Assembly (NCBI GenBank): GCA_002914845.1
Contig: JXTC01000103.1
Location: 84,482 to 148,481 of the forward strand
Reading direction: 5' to 3'
Origin: Trema orientale
Lineage: Eukaryota > Streptophyta > Magnoliopsida > Rosales > Cannabaceae
Length of the DNA stretch: 64,000 nt
In this document: piece by piece, positions 45,401 through 56,665 of the stretch
Position numbering within the stretch: position 1 is the first letter of the stretch
Layout: the number at the start of each line of letters is the position of its first letter
The notes under the pieces: model-generated
Told to the model about the DNA's origin: nothing
Databases searched by the model: none
Seen by the model: the letters and a program-made list of their open reading frames with translations, nothing else
Translations under genes and position numbers: made by a program

Positions 45401-45957
45401 CATTATCTTTGGCCTTCCTTTTCTTGCATTATTGCTCTAGGGTTTTCAGAATTGCTCGATCAAACCCATCATCTTACAACACAGTCAGAAATGTCCTTCA
45501 TATTAATGATATCATCCATGCTATTTTGATTCCAAATTATTTTGGATTTTAGTTTCAGAAAGTCTTCCTTAATGTGTCAAAAATAACCAACATCAGTGTT
45601 GATATCATCAAGAATACCCAATGGCCTTTTCTATAAAGAAGAGTTGTAGTTGTTAACAATTTTAATAGCACTTTCCAATTTATTGTTTAGCTAATTCAAG
45701 TCATGGATTGTCTCTGGGACTATGTCATTAATATAGCTCAAGTTGTTGATGTAAAACCTCTTAAGCTTAATGACATAATCAACCAACATGCTCTTTAATT
45801 ACTCATTTGAGTTATGGCATTTGAAAAAATGGAGTTTCTCTTCTTCAGTGGAGTCTCAAGGAGTAGATAATAGCCATTTTTCAGTCCCATTCAAATCAGT
45901 GAAAAAAATTTCATGAAGCATTTTGGACATGGTACTAGAAAAAAAAAACAAGCATAA
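45401..45957 (-). pseudogene. copia-D gag remnant
   Basis: Reading minus from an ATG near 45932, frames with many stops show FFTDLNGTEKWLLSTP, LVDYVIKLKRFYINNLSYIN and SSNSENPRAIMQ, in the order expected for a copia gag. Lysine-rich sequence (KRKKEG) leads into the protease part. It is heavily degraded, so the assignment rests on position and weak similarity. Confidence 0.55.
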
Positions 45958-47705
45958 GTAAATGCCACATAATACTTTTGAATAATACTACATTCAATTT
46001 AACGGTAATCTAACCCCGAATTAGGATAAGCTTCATACGGGAAAGACCTATCCAATTCTTGTTAATCTAGGACCCTCCTGATTATTAATAACTATCAAAA
46101 TATCTCATATTTAATTATTAATAACTACCATTTTATTTGGTCATTAGAACCTATTAATAAAACTCTACGGAGGAATATCAATAAGTCTAACTTGAGTGTA
46201 CGACTATTATTTAAACTCTAATAAAAGTTTTCAATTTAATGTTACCTAAGGGTAATCACAAATGATAAGTATCTGGAGTTTTATCCGAAAAAACTCAATC
46301 TAGAAAATAATTTCTATAAAGTCTCCAAAGGGTGATCATATATAGGTATCTAACTAATGGATTTACAATAGAAACCCTAGGTCTTAACCCAGCAAGCCTT
46401 CTTCCACTCAATCTAGTTAATTAATTATCGGATTTGTCATGATTTTCCAAATTGTCTAAATCAAATTAGATACTCTAAATCATAATTTATATGCATGAAA
46501 TTTGATAATATCTGGGTTGCACTCCTTATTCTACATTGCATGTTATTATAAATATAGATTTACAAGGATAATTACATAATAATTACAATAAATAAATAAA
46601 AAATTAAAGAGCATATCCTATAGCAATGGTTGCCCTAGAATCTTAAATTGCAAAATTTGGAATTAAATTGATGATCATGGTCTTCAAATATTCTAATTTC
46701 ATAATTTCCATAATCTTCAATATTTTTCTGACAAAATCTATTAGTGATAAATATAAATATTCAATGCATAAATTTGGAAAAATATTATATTTTCTGTTTA
46801 AAAATATTTCCTTATTTAAAAATCAAATATAGATTAATTTAAAATTTAAAAACAATATCTTTTCATAAAAGATGTCAATTTGAATAAAATAATCTAGATA
46901 TCTTTTGAATTTTAAATAGTTAAATGATTTACCATAAATAAAATATTTACCAAAATATTTTAAATATTCCATAGATAAATTAATTATCTAAAATTTCAAA
47001 ATATCAAATTTCCATACAAATTAATTAACCATTAGATAATTCATAAAGGAAATAAATATTTTGAATATAAGGAAATAAATATAGTTAGCCAAAAATTTCA
47101 AAATAGCCAATTTCCGATTCAAATTAAATAACTATTAGATAATTCAAAATAGGAAATAAATAATTTGGAAACAAGTCACTATAAAAAAAAAATATATTTA
47201 TCAAATACATAATAAAAATAAGATATTATTTATTTTTTTAAAATAAAATAGAGGGAGGGGGCGCCAGGTGGCTTCCACGGGCGGCGCCGGAGCGGTCAGA
47301 CTGCGCCACCCTCCCCACCCTTTTTTTAAATTTAAAATATATAAAAACAATTTAAAATAAATAAACAGAAAATTAAAATAGGAAAAAGAAAATAAGAAAA
47401 TCAAGATGTACAATTTTCCAGTATAGAAAAAACTATTAAAGAGGAAATCATGGTGATAATGGACTACCCTCCTTATTACAATACCAACAAAAAGATTACA
47501 CCATAAAATTCTATAACCATGGTCAAGGTTTATAAAACCAACAAATCTATAAACTATCTAAAACATAAAAATTGATATCTGTTCATCATTATAAGACAAA
47601 AATCAATTAACCATTTAAAAATCACAAACATACATATATAACTGAACGATCAAGAACAAGCTAAACAGAAGGATTTGTAGTAAATAGATCATAAGAAAAT
47701 CAGTG
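45958..47705 (-). other. copia-D long AT-rich leader
   Basis: This 1.7-kb stretch between the primer site and gag is very AT-rich and has no supported coding. It has repeated 'aattagataattca' type blocks (47020-47145) and one GC island at 47250-47312. An insertion of another element inside it cannot be excluded, but I see no termini. Confidence 0.5.
47250..47312. repeat. GC island in the copia-D leader
   Basis: The block contains two GGCGCC sites ('ggggcgccaggtgg' and 'ggcggcgccggagc') and 'ctgcgccaccctcc' within otherwise very AT-rich DNA. It resembles in composition the palindromic cluster in the copia-1 leader. Confidence 0.75.
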
Positions 47706-47718
47706 GCTCTAGTACAAT
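47706..47718 (-). other. copia-D primer binding site, degenerate
   Basis: Minus TTGTACTAGAGCC follows the LTR end AACTAACA. It resembles the tRNA-Met site TGGTATCAGAGCC with a few changes. Confidence 0.6.
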
Positions 47719-48340
47719 TGTTAGTTATAATTTACGAGAAATGTGATAAAATCAAAGATGAATGGAAGTATGAAAAACAAAATTTTTTCTGGATTATAGT
47801 TTTTCATAAAATCTTTTAGGATTTTTATTATGGTCTAAATACATACAAAAGATTATGTACCTCAACTAAAGAGGTTTCCTTCCTATGCACCAAGCTTGTA
47901 ACTGCAGAGGTGAGTGGGCACCAAGAACTCCAATTGCCTCCAACGGTAGCTCTAAGAATTTCCCCCTCTCTCTCTCTCTCTCTCTCGCTCTTACATATAC
48001 ACATACTTTATTGAAGCAGCCACCAAACTAATGTGTTAAGAGTACTGAACATTACTCACAAAGGAGAACGGGGGGGGGGGGGGGGGAGCCTTTTATAGGA
48101 TCCTCCTTAGAATGAAATTCGGCCAGCCCTAGGGGATGGGCTGGCCAAAATTATTCAATACCCTATGGGGCATTGCAGTGGACTCTCAAGGCACACTGCC
48201 TTTTCAACCTGTTTCCTTTTTTGTGTAATTACTCATAAAACTGTTTGAACCTAGTTTGACTAATCTTATGCAGCCTAAGATGTTGTTATAGGTTGGGGAC
48301 TCAAATAGACTTACTTAATTCAAGCTCCAATAGATGATAA
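47719..48340 (-). mobile_element. copia-D 5' LTR, U3 truncated
   Basis: The segment is the inverted equivalent of 19200-19824, sharing the long 'ggccagccctaggggatggg' region and the intron-free end CTAACA. It stops near 48340 where a Tat-like LTR begins, so about 900 bases of U3 are missing. It contains a CT repeat at 47965-47991 and a G run. Confidence 0.8.
48070..48086. repeat. 17-G homopolymer in copia-D LTR
   Basis: Seventeen consecutive G; the homologous place in the other LTR (near 19475, opposite strand) has only six C. It is either a mutational expansion or a sequencing or assembly artefact. Confidence 0.9.
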
Positions 48341-48523
48341 GTGATTTTTATTCACTTATTTAGTCATGTTTTTCTCTCTCTTGTTAGCTAAATTCCTTGA
48401 TTTTTAACTTTGATCTGGTGGTTTTATTTATTTTTCTCAGGTTTTAAATAATTTCAGAAGTATTGGACAAGGCCACAAAGATGTCATATAGAAAATTTTG
48501 GTGTTTTTGGCAGAAGTTCAGGT

Positions 48524-48726
48524 ACCGCGACGCTATGCAACCAGCGCCGCAGTGCCCAAGGTTCTGGAAGTTTTTGCAGAACCTCAAGCACAGTGGCGCT
48601 ATACAGGCAGTACCACGGCGCTGGCCTTTTTTTGGCCCAGCGCTGCGGCGCTACCATCTAGAAGATTTCGGTAGTTTGTTCAGTGCCGCGACACTGTCCA
48701 GCCAGTGCCGCGATGCTATCACGTGT
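48524..48726 (+). repeat. GC-rich repeat block upstream of LTR promoter
   Basis: At least six copies of a CAGYRCCGCGRCGCTA-like motif ('accgcgacgctatg', 'cagcgccgcagtg', 'cacagtggcgctat', 'accacggcgctgg', 'gcgctgcggcgctac', 'agtgccgcgatgctat'). The spacing is irregular, about 25-45 bp. Without the CACTA insertion it would end about 45 bp before the TATA box. Confidence 0.8.
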
Positions 48727-48834
48727 TCTCACTACTACAAATTTCCCCTTAAAAGACGAGGGCGAGAGGAGGTAAAACGACGGTTTTGGTTAACAACGTC
48801 GTCTAAAATATGCGGGCGACATTTTAATAACTTA

Positions 48835-49105
48835 TGGACTATAGACGACGGGTATTTAGAAAAACTGTCATCTATTCCCCTTTTTTTTGGAATTAAGTTT
48901 AAGCGCGTAAAAGAGCTCGTTTTTTAAAAAAATTGAATCACTATAGATGATGGGTATTTGGAAAAACCGTCATCTATTTCCTCCTTAATTTTGCTATTTT
49001 TTTTTCGAATTAAAGTTTAAGCGCGTAAAAGGGCGGGCTTTCAAAAAATTTGAATCACTATAGACGACGGGTTTAGAGATATCCGTCGTCTATTAGGTGA
49101 ATTTT
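48835..49105. repeat. CACTA left subterminal hairpin repeats
   Basis: Three tandem units, starting near 48838, 48941 and 49056, each begin 'cactatagacgacggg' or a variant and contain the inverse 'ccgtcatctat' 12-20 bases later, forming a hairpin. Units are about 104-115 bp and also share 'gtttaagcgcgtaaaa'. The right end (50526-50760) has similar hairpins without the spacer. Confidence 0.85.
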
Positions 49106-49545
49106 TTTTTTCTAGAAAAATCGACTAATTTCCTGAAGTTTATTCATGCCTCGACCAAGTCTTATTCACACCTTTCCTTTGAACTCCAAATCCGAGACCC
49201 CATTTTCAGATTTTGCACCATTCCTACCGGTCAATCTAGCTCTTTGTCAACCTTCTTTATGGTCGGAGCTCCTCCTCGGCCACCTTCACCTTTCTCGACT
49301 CTCTCTCTCCATTATGCTTTAGTCTATCTTTCTCTCCTTGAACCTTACCCAAGCTCCTCTACGGCCTCTTGAGCAAAGGTAATGTGTTCAGGAATTTTTT
49401 TATGTAATATTCATTTTTTTTTCTTGGGCAAGATTGTATATATTTTACATTGTATTTTGATGAAAGTATAGGTTATTGAAGATTGTCTAACTCAACTTTG
49501 TTTGAAGTTACTATCTGGGAGGAAATCTTTGAGAAATTAGGTAAA

Positions 49546-50290
49546 TTTTCTCATTTGTTTATGTAATTTGATTGAATTTGATTGGATTTGCTCATTTTAA
49601 GGTTATACTATGCTTCCATTTGATTTGTAATGGTCATTTAAAGTTTATGCATGTCATATGTTTGATAAAATACCTAGGAGATTGCCAATAGAATAAAATC
49701 ATGATTTTGGTATATGTTTTATGTATCTTTTGGATTTAGCTTGGTCATTTGAACTTTTAGTTCGGCGAAGAAATGTTATGCGTACAATATATTTGATAAA
49801 ATGCATAGGAGAATGTTTATTGAGTAAAATCATATTTTAGTATATGTTTAAGTTAAAAATATTCTTGCTTATGTTATGTAAATTTGACAATGTTATGTTT
49901 GAGTTAAAATTTTCTCATTTATTTATGTAATTTGATTAGGTTTGCCCATTTTAAGCTTAGGTTTTGCCATTTGATTTGGAATGGTAATTTGAAGCATATG
50001 CATACTATATGTTTGATAAATGCCTAAGCGATTGTTAATAGAGTAAAATAATTGTTTTGGTTTATTTTTTTTGTATTTTTTTGATTAGGCTTAGTCATTT
50101 GAAGTTTAAGTTTGAGGAAGATATGATGTACATACAATGTATTTGATAAAATGCCTAGAAGAATGTTAATACAATGTATTTGGGTTAGAAAGTATATGAT
50201 TGTAAGAGTTTAGTTTTGATTGGGCCAAATATATTCCAAACTTTGATTATATGAGAGAATAAAGGAAAGAACTATATTCCAAACTTTTGA
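49546..50290. repeat. Direct duplication inside CACTA, 374-bp period
   Basis: Copies begin at 49546 and 49920 ('ttttctcattt.tttatgtaatttgatt'), and each contains a further internal half-repeat ending 'tttgataaaatgcctag'. Divergence between copies is considerable. The region is AT-rich and non-coding. Confidence 0.75.
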
Positions 50291-50822
50291 TTAAGTTAAT
50301 GAGAAAACTCCACTTAAGAGAAGTTGCATAGAGTTCATTCTCCCAACCAAGTTGCATGGATGAACTAATACAATTTTTCATTTGATTTGTATTTATATGC
50401 ATATAAATTTAAATTAGGATAACATCCATGTCTTTTTTGATTTATATTGCAATTTTAATTGAGTCACGAATGTTGGTAATCCGTAGAAAAATAGAAAAAT
50501 TGAGCAATTTTCTTTTTAAAAAACGTACTACAGATGACGGTTTTTTGGCAAAACCGTCATCTATAGTCATACCTATCAACACCTATAGACGACGGTTCTG
50601 CCAGAAAACCGTCGTCTGATTGTTTTTCTGTAATTTTCGTATTTTCTATGACGGTTACGACCCATCGTCTTTTAAACAGAAGAAAAGAGCATAGTGGCAT
50701 AGACGACGGTTTCTTAAACGTCATCTTTCCTTTTAGATCACGGTTTAAAACCATCGTCTAAAGGGGTATTTTGTTATAGTGTCTGGCACTTTTTGGCCAG
50801 ATTTGACCTTGCTACCATAGGG

Positions 50823-50830
50823 TATAAAAG
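50823..50830 (+). promoter_or_regulatory. TATA box of the Tat-like LTR
   Basis: TATAAAAG lies 42 bases right of the CACTA element, in 'catagggtataaaaggg'. Transcription would start about 30 bases downstream. The CACTA insertion separates it from the GC repeat block. Confidence 0.6.
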
Positions 50831-51682
50831 GGATCTTTTAGAGATCCGAAAGGGACATCTTGGAGGGCGGTTTTTAGAGTTTTGGGCAGCTATTTTGAAG
50901 AAAAAAGAGAAAGAATAGGAGCATGTGAAGAGATTCTCATCATTCCAAAAAGAGTTTTTCTCTTCCTTTTGTTCTTTCAATGTTTATTGTTGTTAGATTT
51001 TATTTGTTCTTTTCTATCATGAACTAAGATTCTTGTCTAGAGCAATGGTGTAATTTGACTTGAACCTATGTCTTGAATCTCAATGTTGATTTTGTGAATT
51101 TCTCATTTGATTATTTGTGTTATTCTTGTTTTTATTGCTTCTCAATTGATTGGCAACCTTTGAGATTTTGTTGATTCTAAAATTTTGACTTGAGAAAGTA
51201 AAATTATGGAATTGGGTAAAGAGTAACACAACCTAGATTTACTTAGTGTTTGAGAAAACCCTTTTGATCTTTGAAGCTTGCTTAAGGGCTATTAGACTTA
51301 ATGAACTTTTAGTTCCTCAATTTTGAATAGAGATATTGAAATTGAGAATTAAGGGCAGTTTTCTATTTATTCTTGAAAAAGATAGTAGAATTACTTGAGG
51401 GCTCTAGCTTATAATCACTTTGGGAATTGAGTAAGTGTGGCATTGGGAATTGAAGGACATAGGGGATAGTCAAATGAAATCAACCCTCTAGTATTTTTAT
51501 CATATTAATACTTCCTTTATTACATTTTGTCTTGCCTTAGTTACCTTTCTGTTTTCTAATTTTTGTAATTTCAATTTTAGCTTAGTCATTCAAATACCAC
51601 TTTTTAATTGAACTTTCGAGATAAAATTATGATTACTCAATTATGGTACTTAGTAGAATTTAATTTCAATCTCCGCGGATTC

Positions 51683-52245
51683 TGATACGAACGTCGTCAA
51701 CCTCTGAAGAAACTCCAAACAAGAACGATGCCTAGGACCGTTCTACAATCAGATTCAGATGGAAAAACCTCAACCCAACACCTATGAAGAGATGTGAACC
51801 TTGGTATAAAGGAAGATGCCACAATCAAGGATGGAAACTCAATTGATAAGTCAAAGGATGAATGCCACAGAGAAATCTGATAAGTTCAAATAAGTTCTCA
51901 AAGAATAGAAGAGAAATTGCTCTCAATTTTTAATGAATATAATCTGATTTTATTGAATGAAAAGTGTACAATATATAGGCCTTACGCTACGAAAATATCA
52001 GTCCTAAACACCCCAAAAACGCTTAAAGATAACCTACCCAAACCAGAAAAAGAAAGTAGGAAAATAACCCTAAAAACTAAGCTGAATTCGGCCTCAATTA
52101 AAAGGGAATCAATCTAATTTTTAATCCCTTAATTTTCAGCCTATTACACGCCAATAAAGAAAAGGAAACAAGCAAATAAATTTTTTTGGGAAACTACCAA
52201 TTTGCACCTTAATAGAAAAGTAAGCTATGTCTTGGCATTCAAGTC
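51683..52245 (-). mobile_element. Element H 3' LTR (chromovirus)
   Basis: Its minus-strand end is GTTCGTATCA at 51683. Within, minus strand has CCTATATATTG (near 51978), a TATA candidate, and AATAAAATC downstream. The right boundary is uncertain; it lies between the LTR-like sequence at about 52150 and the stop of the H polyprotein at 52277. Confidence 0.55.
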
Positions 52246-52276
52246 TTTACAAATTAGATTTCTTTTTACTATGCGC

Positions 52277-53490
52277 CTATGGACTTTCTTGAACTTGAAT
52301 CAAGCTTGTTATGGGCTTAGAAATCCGCTTATCTTTATCAATGGTCCTCCACGTGCATGCTTGAGCCCTAATGTTTTGAATCAGTACACTTAATGCATTT
52401 TTGAATCTCTTGGCACGTGCTCTTGTAACTGGACCAATGGGAACTTGAATAGGATCCGCATTCCAAGCTCTCATGCTTGTCGTGTCCTCATCATTCCCCT
52501 CCTCTTGAAAAAGATTTATCCTCAAATCAAGTTCATTTCCTCTGTCAAAAGGACTCAAATTCAGAAACATTGAAAGTAGCACTTACATTATACTCACCAG
52601 GTAAGTCAAGCTTATGTGCATTGTCATTCATCCGTTCCAAGACTTGGAAAGGGCTATTTCCTCTAGGTAGCAGCTTGGATTTCCTTTGAGTCAGAAACAG
52701 CTACTTTCGCATATACAACCAAACCCAATCACCAGGTTCAAAGACCACCTATTGTCTGTCTTTGTTGGCTTGTTTGGTATATTGCTCAGTTCTTCGTTCG
52801 ATGTTACGCTTGGCTTTCTCATGAATCTTCTTTACAAGGTCAGCTTTTTTTTTCCATCTAAATTCACACGCTTAGACAAAGGTAATGGTGATAAATCCAA
52901 AGGAGTTAAAGGATTAAAACCATAAACAATTTCGAATGGTGAAAATTTAATAACAGAATGAGTAAGCGATTATAAGCAAATTCAACATGCGGTAAACACT
53001 CATCCCAAGTTTTGATATTCTTTGTAATAATAGCCCTTAACAAAGTAGACGAAGTCCTATTCACTACTTCAGTTTGACCATCGGTTTGAGGATGATAAGT
53101 AGTTGAAAATAACAACTTAGTTCCTAATTTAGCCCATAAAGTCTTCCAGAAGTAACTCAAGAACTTAGCATCTCTATCTGAAACAATTGTTCTATGCATG
53201 CCATGCAATCATACAATCTCTCTAAAGAATAAATCAGCAACATGGGAAGCATCATCAGATTTGTGACATGGAATGAAATGTGCCATTTTAGAAAATCTAT
53301 CCACCACCACAAAAATTGAATCTCTACCCCATTTAGACCTAGGCAAACCTAACACAAAGTCCATTGAAATATCAATGCAAGGCTCATTAGGAATGGGTAG
53401 TGGCGTGTATAAACTATGGGGTTGCACTCGAGATTTTGCTTGCCTACACGTGACACATCTACCACAAATTCTCTCAACATCCCGTTTCAT
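52277..53490 (-). pseudogene. Element H integrase with C-terminal CR-like motif
   Basis: On minus, 53490-53209 has the zinc part [20 protein letters not shown] and [20 protein letters not shown]; 53208-52906 has [39 protein letters not shown]. After degraded sequence, 52582-52277 reads LSPFDRGNELDLRINLFQEE and PIQVPIGPVTRARAKRFKNA. The GPVTRARAK tail is the kind of motif seen at the C-terminus of CRM-type chromoviruses in place of a chromodomain. Stops and frameshifts occur near 53208, 52920 and elsewhere. Confidence 0.85.
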
Positions 53491-54632
53491 GTGTGACCAA
53501 TAGAAGTGTTCCTATAAAATAGCTAAAGTCTTTGCAACTCCAAAATATCCCATTAAACCTCCCCCATGTGACTCTCTCACTAGCAAATCTCGCACAGAAC
53601 AATTTGGTATGCATAATTTATTTTCTCCAAACAAGAAATCCTCATGCCTAAAGTACTTACCATTGGCCATTTTTTCACAAGATACATACTCTTCACGAAA
53701 GTCATGGTCTAAAGGATATAATTCTTTAATATCCTCAAAACTAAGTATTTTAGCATCAAGAGTAGATAGTAATATGTACCTACGAGAAAGTGCATCTGCA
53801 GCGATGTTTTCTTTACCTTGTTTATATCAGATGACGTATGGAAACGTCTCAATGAATTCCACCTATCGTGCATGCCTCTTGTTCAGCTTATATTGGCCTC
53901 TCAGGTGATTCAGGGACTCATGATCTGTATGGATCAAAAATTCTTTAGGGCATAGATAGTGCTACCATGTCTCTAAAGCCCTAACCAATGCATACAACTC
54001 CTTATCATAAGTCGGGTAATTTAAGGCTGCCCCACTTAGTTTTTCACTAAAATAAGCAATTGGTCGTCTCTCCTGCATTAAAACTTCACCTATACCAGTA
54101 CTTAAAGCATCACATTCAATTTCAAATGTTTTATTAAAGTTAGGCAAAAATAATAAGGAGGCGTTGGTCAGTTTTTGCTTGATCAGTTGAAATGCCTTCT
54201 CTTATTCATTTCCCCACTTGAAACCAACGTTCTCTTTCATTACTTCGGTAAGTGGTGCGCCTAATGTACTAAAGTCTTTCATAAACCACCGGTAGAAACT
54301 AGCAAGTCCATGAAAACTTCTCACATTCCCTACGGTCGTGGGACTCGGCCACTCTTGGATTGCACGTACCTCATCCTCATCAACCTGTATACCCTGTGCA
54401 CTCACAACAAATCCTAGAAACATAAGTTTATTAGTGCAAAAGGTACACTTATTTAGATTAACAAATAAATTTTCTTTTCAAAGCACATCTAAAACAGTTT
54501 TCAAATGTACTTCATGTTCATCCAACTCTTTGCTATAAATCTGAATATCATCAAAATAAACAACTATGAATTTTCCTATGAAAGCACGCAAAACATGGTT
54601 TATTAATCTCATGAAAGTGCTAGGAGCATTAG
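53491..54632 (-). pseudogene. Element H RT thumb and RNase H
   Basis: Minus pieces: the RT active site YFDDIQIYS near 54560-54535, in a frame broken from upstream RT; 54423-54202 (FLGFVVSAQGIQVDEDEVRA, FHGLASFYRWFMKDFSTLGA); 54147-53962 ([40 protein letters not shown]) for RNase H. 53950-53491 carries the rest of RNase H and linker with stops. Gypsy order is conserved. Confidence 0.85.
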
Positions 54633-55742
54633 TTAATCAAAAGGCATAACTAACCACTCATATAAACTATATTTTGTTTTAAACGCAGTTTTCCATTCAT
54701 CACCTTCTTTCATTCTAATTTGATGATATCCACCTTTCAAATCAATTTTAGAAAAGACACAAGAACCATGAAATTCATCCAGTATATTATCTAAGCGAGG
54801 AATAGGATGCCGATACTTTACCATTATATTGTTAATTGCTCGGCAATCAACACACATTCTCCACAATCCATCCTTCTTAGGAACCAAAATTACCGGAACT
54901 GCATATGGACTCATGCTTTCTTTAATGTACTCCTTTTCCATCAACTCACTAACTTGCCATTGAAGCTCTTTTGTCTCTTCGGGGTTACTCCTATAGGCTG
55001 GTTGGTTCGGAATGGCAGCATTGGGTACAAAATCAATCTGATATTCTATTCCCCTAATTGGAGGCAAACCATGGGGCACCTTATTGGGGAAGACATTCTC
55101 GAATTCCTGCAACAGAGAAACAACAGAACTAGGCAAAGTAAGGTCAAGATCATTAGTGTTTAAAAACGCCTCCTTGTACAAGAGTACAATCATCGACTGG
55201 TTTGAAATCATCGCTCTCTTAATTTCTTTAGCTTTTACATAAAAATTGTTTTGTTTTCTCTCTGTTTTTCTCTCAATGGCCGAATCTATAATTGCCTTTT
55301 CTGTCTTTTTTTCTTTGGCCTCTCTCTCTTTTTCACTCTTTTTCTTTTGTTCACTCTCTTTCTTTTGTTCACTCTCTTTTTGTAACCTCACTTGATCTTC
55401 ACGAACTTGTTTTGGTGTCAAAGGTATAAGAGTGATTAGTCGCTGATTAAGTACAAATGAATACTTGTTGGTGAAGCCATCATGTTTGACACGCCGATCA
55501 AATTGCCATGGTCGACCTAGTAACAAGTGTCTAGCTTGCATCAGAATCACATAGCATAAGACTTCATCTTCATATTTTCCGATACGAAAAGAAACTAATA
55601 CTTGTTTGTTTACCTTCAGTTCACCACTATCATTTAACCACTGCAACTTATATGGTCGTGGATGCTTCATGGTTGGCAACCCTAATTTCTCTATCATGGT
55701 AATACTAGCAACATTAGTACAACTACCACCATTAATAATCAT
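54633..55742 (-). pseudogene. Element H protease and reverse transcriptase
   Basis: This 369-codon open frame begins at a protease site IINGGSCTNVAS, where chromoviruses usually have aspartate instead of N, so the catalytic residue is lost. LLGRPWQFDRRVKHDGFTNK follows. A charged linker (KKESEQKKKSEKEREAKEKK) precedes RT with PVILVPKKDGLWRMCVDCRA, YRHPIPRLDNILDEFHGSCV, and KIDLKGGYHQIRMKEGDEWK. It ends in a frameshift just before the thumb. It is the longest open frame in the window. Confidence 0.9.
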
Positions 55743-56277
55743 ACTACATACCTTGTTTTGAACTGGTATCTAGTATGAAAGATGTTTTCTCGTTACACCT
55801 CTTCTTCGTCTTTGGCTTGCGCACTAAGAGCTCTCCTCGCCACCAACAAATCTCCTTGGGCAGGGTATTCCTCTTCATTGGCATCCTCCAATGGTGGCAT
55901 AGAGTTAGTTTCATCTTCATCTTCTGTCTCAATCTCACCGTCATCTCGTAACACCATAACTCTTTTGTTTGAACATTGACTAGCTATATGACCTCTACCT
56001 TGGCATTTAAAACACTTGATATTACGATTCCTAGAAGTAGAAGAATCTGATTTACCTTGATTTCCATGGCTGGTCACTTCTTGCTTTTGGTCAGTTTTGG
56101 GCTTCGTTGTAAGTTGCTTCTTATCCTTCTTCCACTGATTCGATTTCCAAGCGAAGGTACTTGGACTTTAGCTTAGACGTGTGCTGCCCCTCCTCTTGAG
56201 TTGGTTCTCAATTTTTATTGCGATGTGTACCATATCCTTTAACTCCATGTAATGTTGCAATTCCGCCACAGTAGCGG
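55743..56277 (-). pseudogene. Element H gag C-terminal part, cut by F
   Basis: Minus-strand frame with an intact CCHC knuckle (CFKCQGRGHIASQC), an acidic tail (DDGEIETEDEDETN) and a TAG at about 55793, after which the sequence leads into protease. At 56277 the gag is interrupted by the LTR of element F; the rest of gag and the 5' LTR of H should lie beyond 64000. Confidence 0.85.
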
Positions 56278-56665
56278 TGACATCCCCCGATCCCACTCAC
56301 GTACGTGAGGATATTCGTAAAATTATTTAGTGAGATCGGGAGACGCCACTCGACTTAGGACTGGTAAAATCGGGAAAAATTTGAAACTTTTTAAACTTTC
56401 TGGGAGAAAACGGGAAATTTCCACTCATAATTATACATACTCCAATATATACATATATACACCCTCACTCATAATTATACATAGTCTGATGCATACGTAT
56501 ATATATATTCACAAAGTGGGCCGCTCAGAAAATATACATAATATACACACTCAAAATAGATACAAAATTCTCAGTCAGAAAACCACAGCGTCAAAATGCT
56601 CATATACACAAGCCGCGGTCAGAAAGTCGGCGCTCATCCTCTAGCTCAAACATCGACAGTATCCT

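Larger units (their letters stand above)
48730..50781. mobile_element. Non-autonomous CACTA DNA transposon
   Basis: The ends CACTACTACAAATTT and (reverse complement) CACTATAACAAAATA extend into about 25 bp of imperfect inverted repeat, CCCCTT and AGACGA included. A 3-bp duplication TCT flanks it (48727-48729 and 50782-50784). Subterminal regions (48750-49110 and 50520-50765) hold many GACGACGGTTT-type motifs in inverted pairs. No transposase homology is seen in its 2,052 bp, so an autonomous En/Spm-like partner would be needed. Confidence 0.92.
48341..51682 (+). mobile_element. Tat-like gypsy LTR carrying a CACTA element
   Basis: Excluding the CACTA insertion, about 1.3 kb remains. It has a GC-rich block (48524-48726), a TATA box (50823) and a long AT-rich transcribed part ending 'aatttcaatctccgcgg' near 51680, similar in style to Tat/Athila LTR ends. 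The exact start is unclear. It is fused to copia-D on the left and to element H on the right; no internal region is attached, so it is a remnant or solo LTR. Confidence 0.55.

Noticed and set aside
48463-48927. Plus-strand 154-codon open frame
   Set aside because: It crosses the boundary of the CACTA element and is made of GC repeat and subterminal motifs; no protein similarity.
49097-49372. 91-codon frame inside the CACTA element as a possible transposase fragment
   Set aside because: No transposase motif and low-complexity composition; I see no support for a gene.
54807-55163. 118-codon plus frame opposite element H
   Set aside because: Shadow of the RT frame on the other strand.
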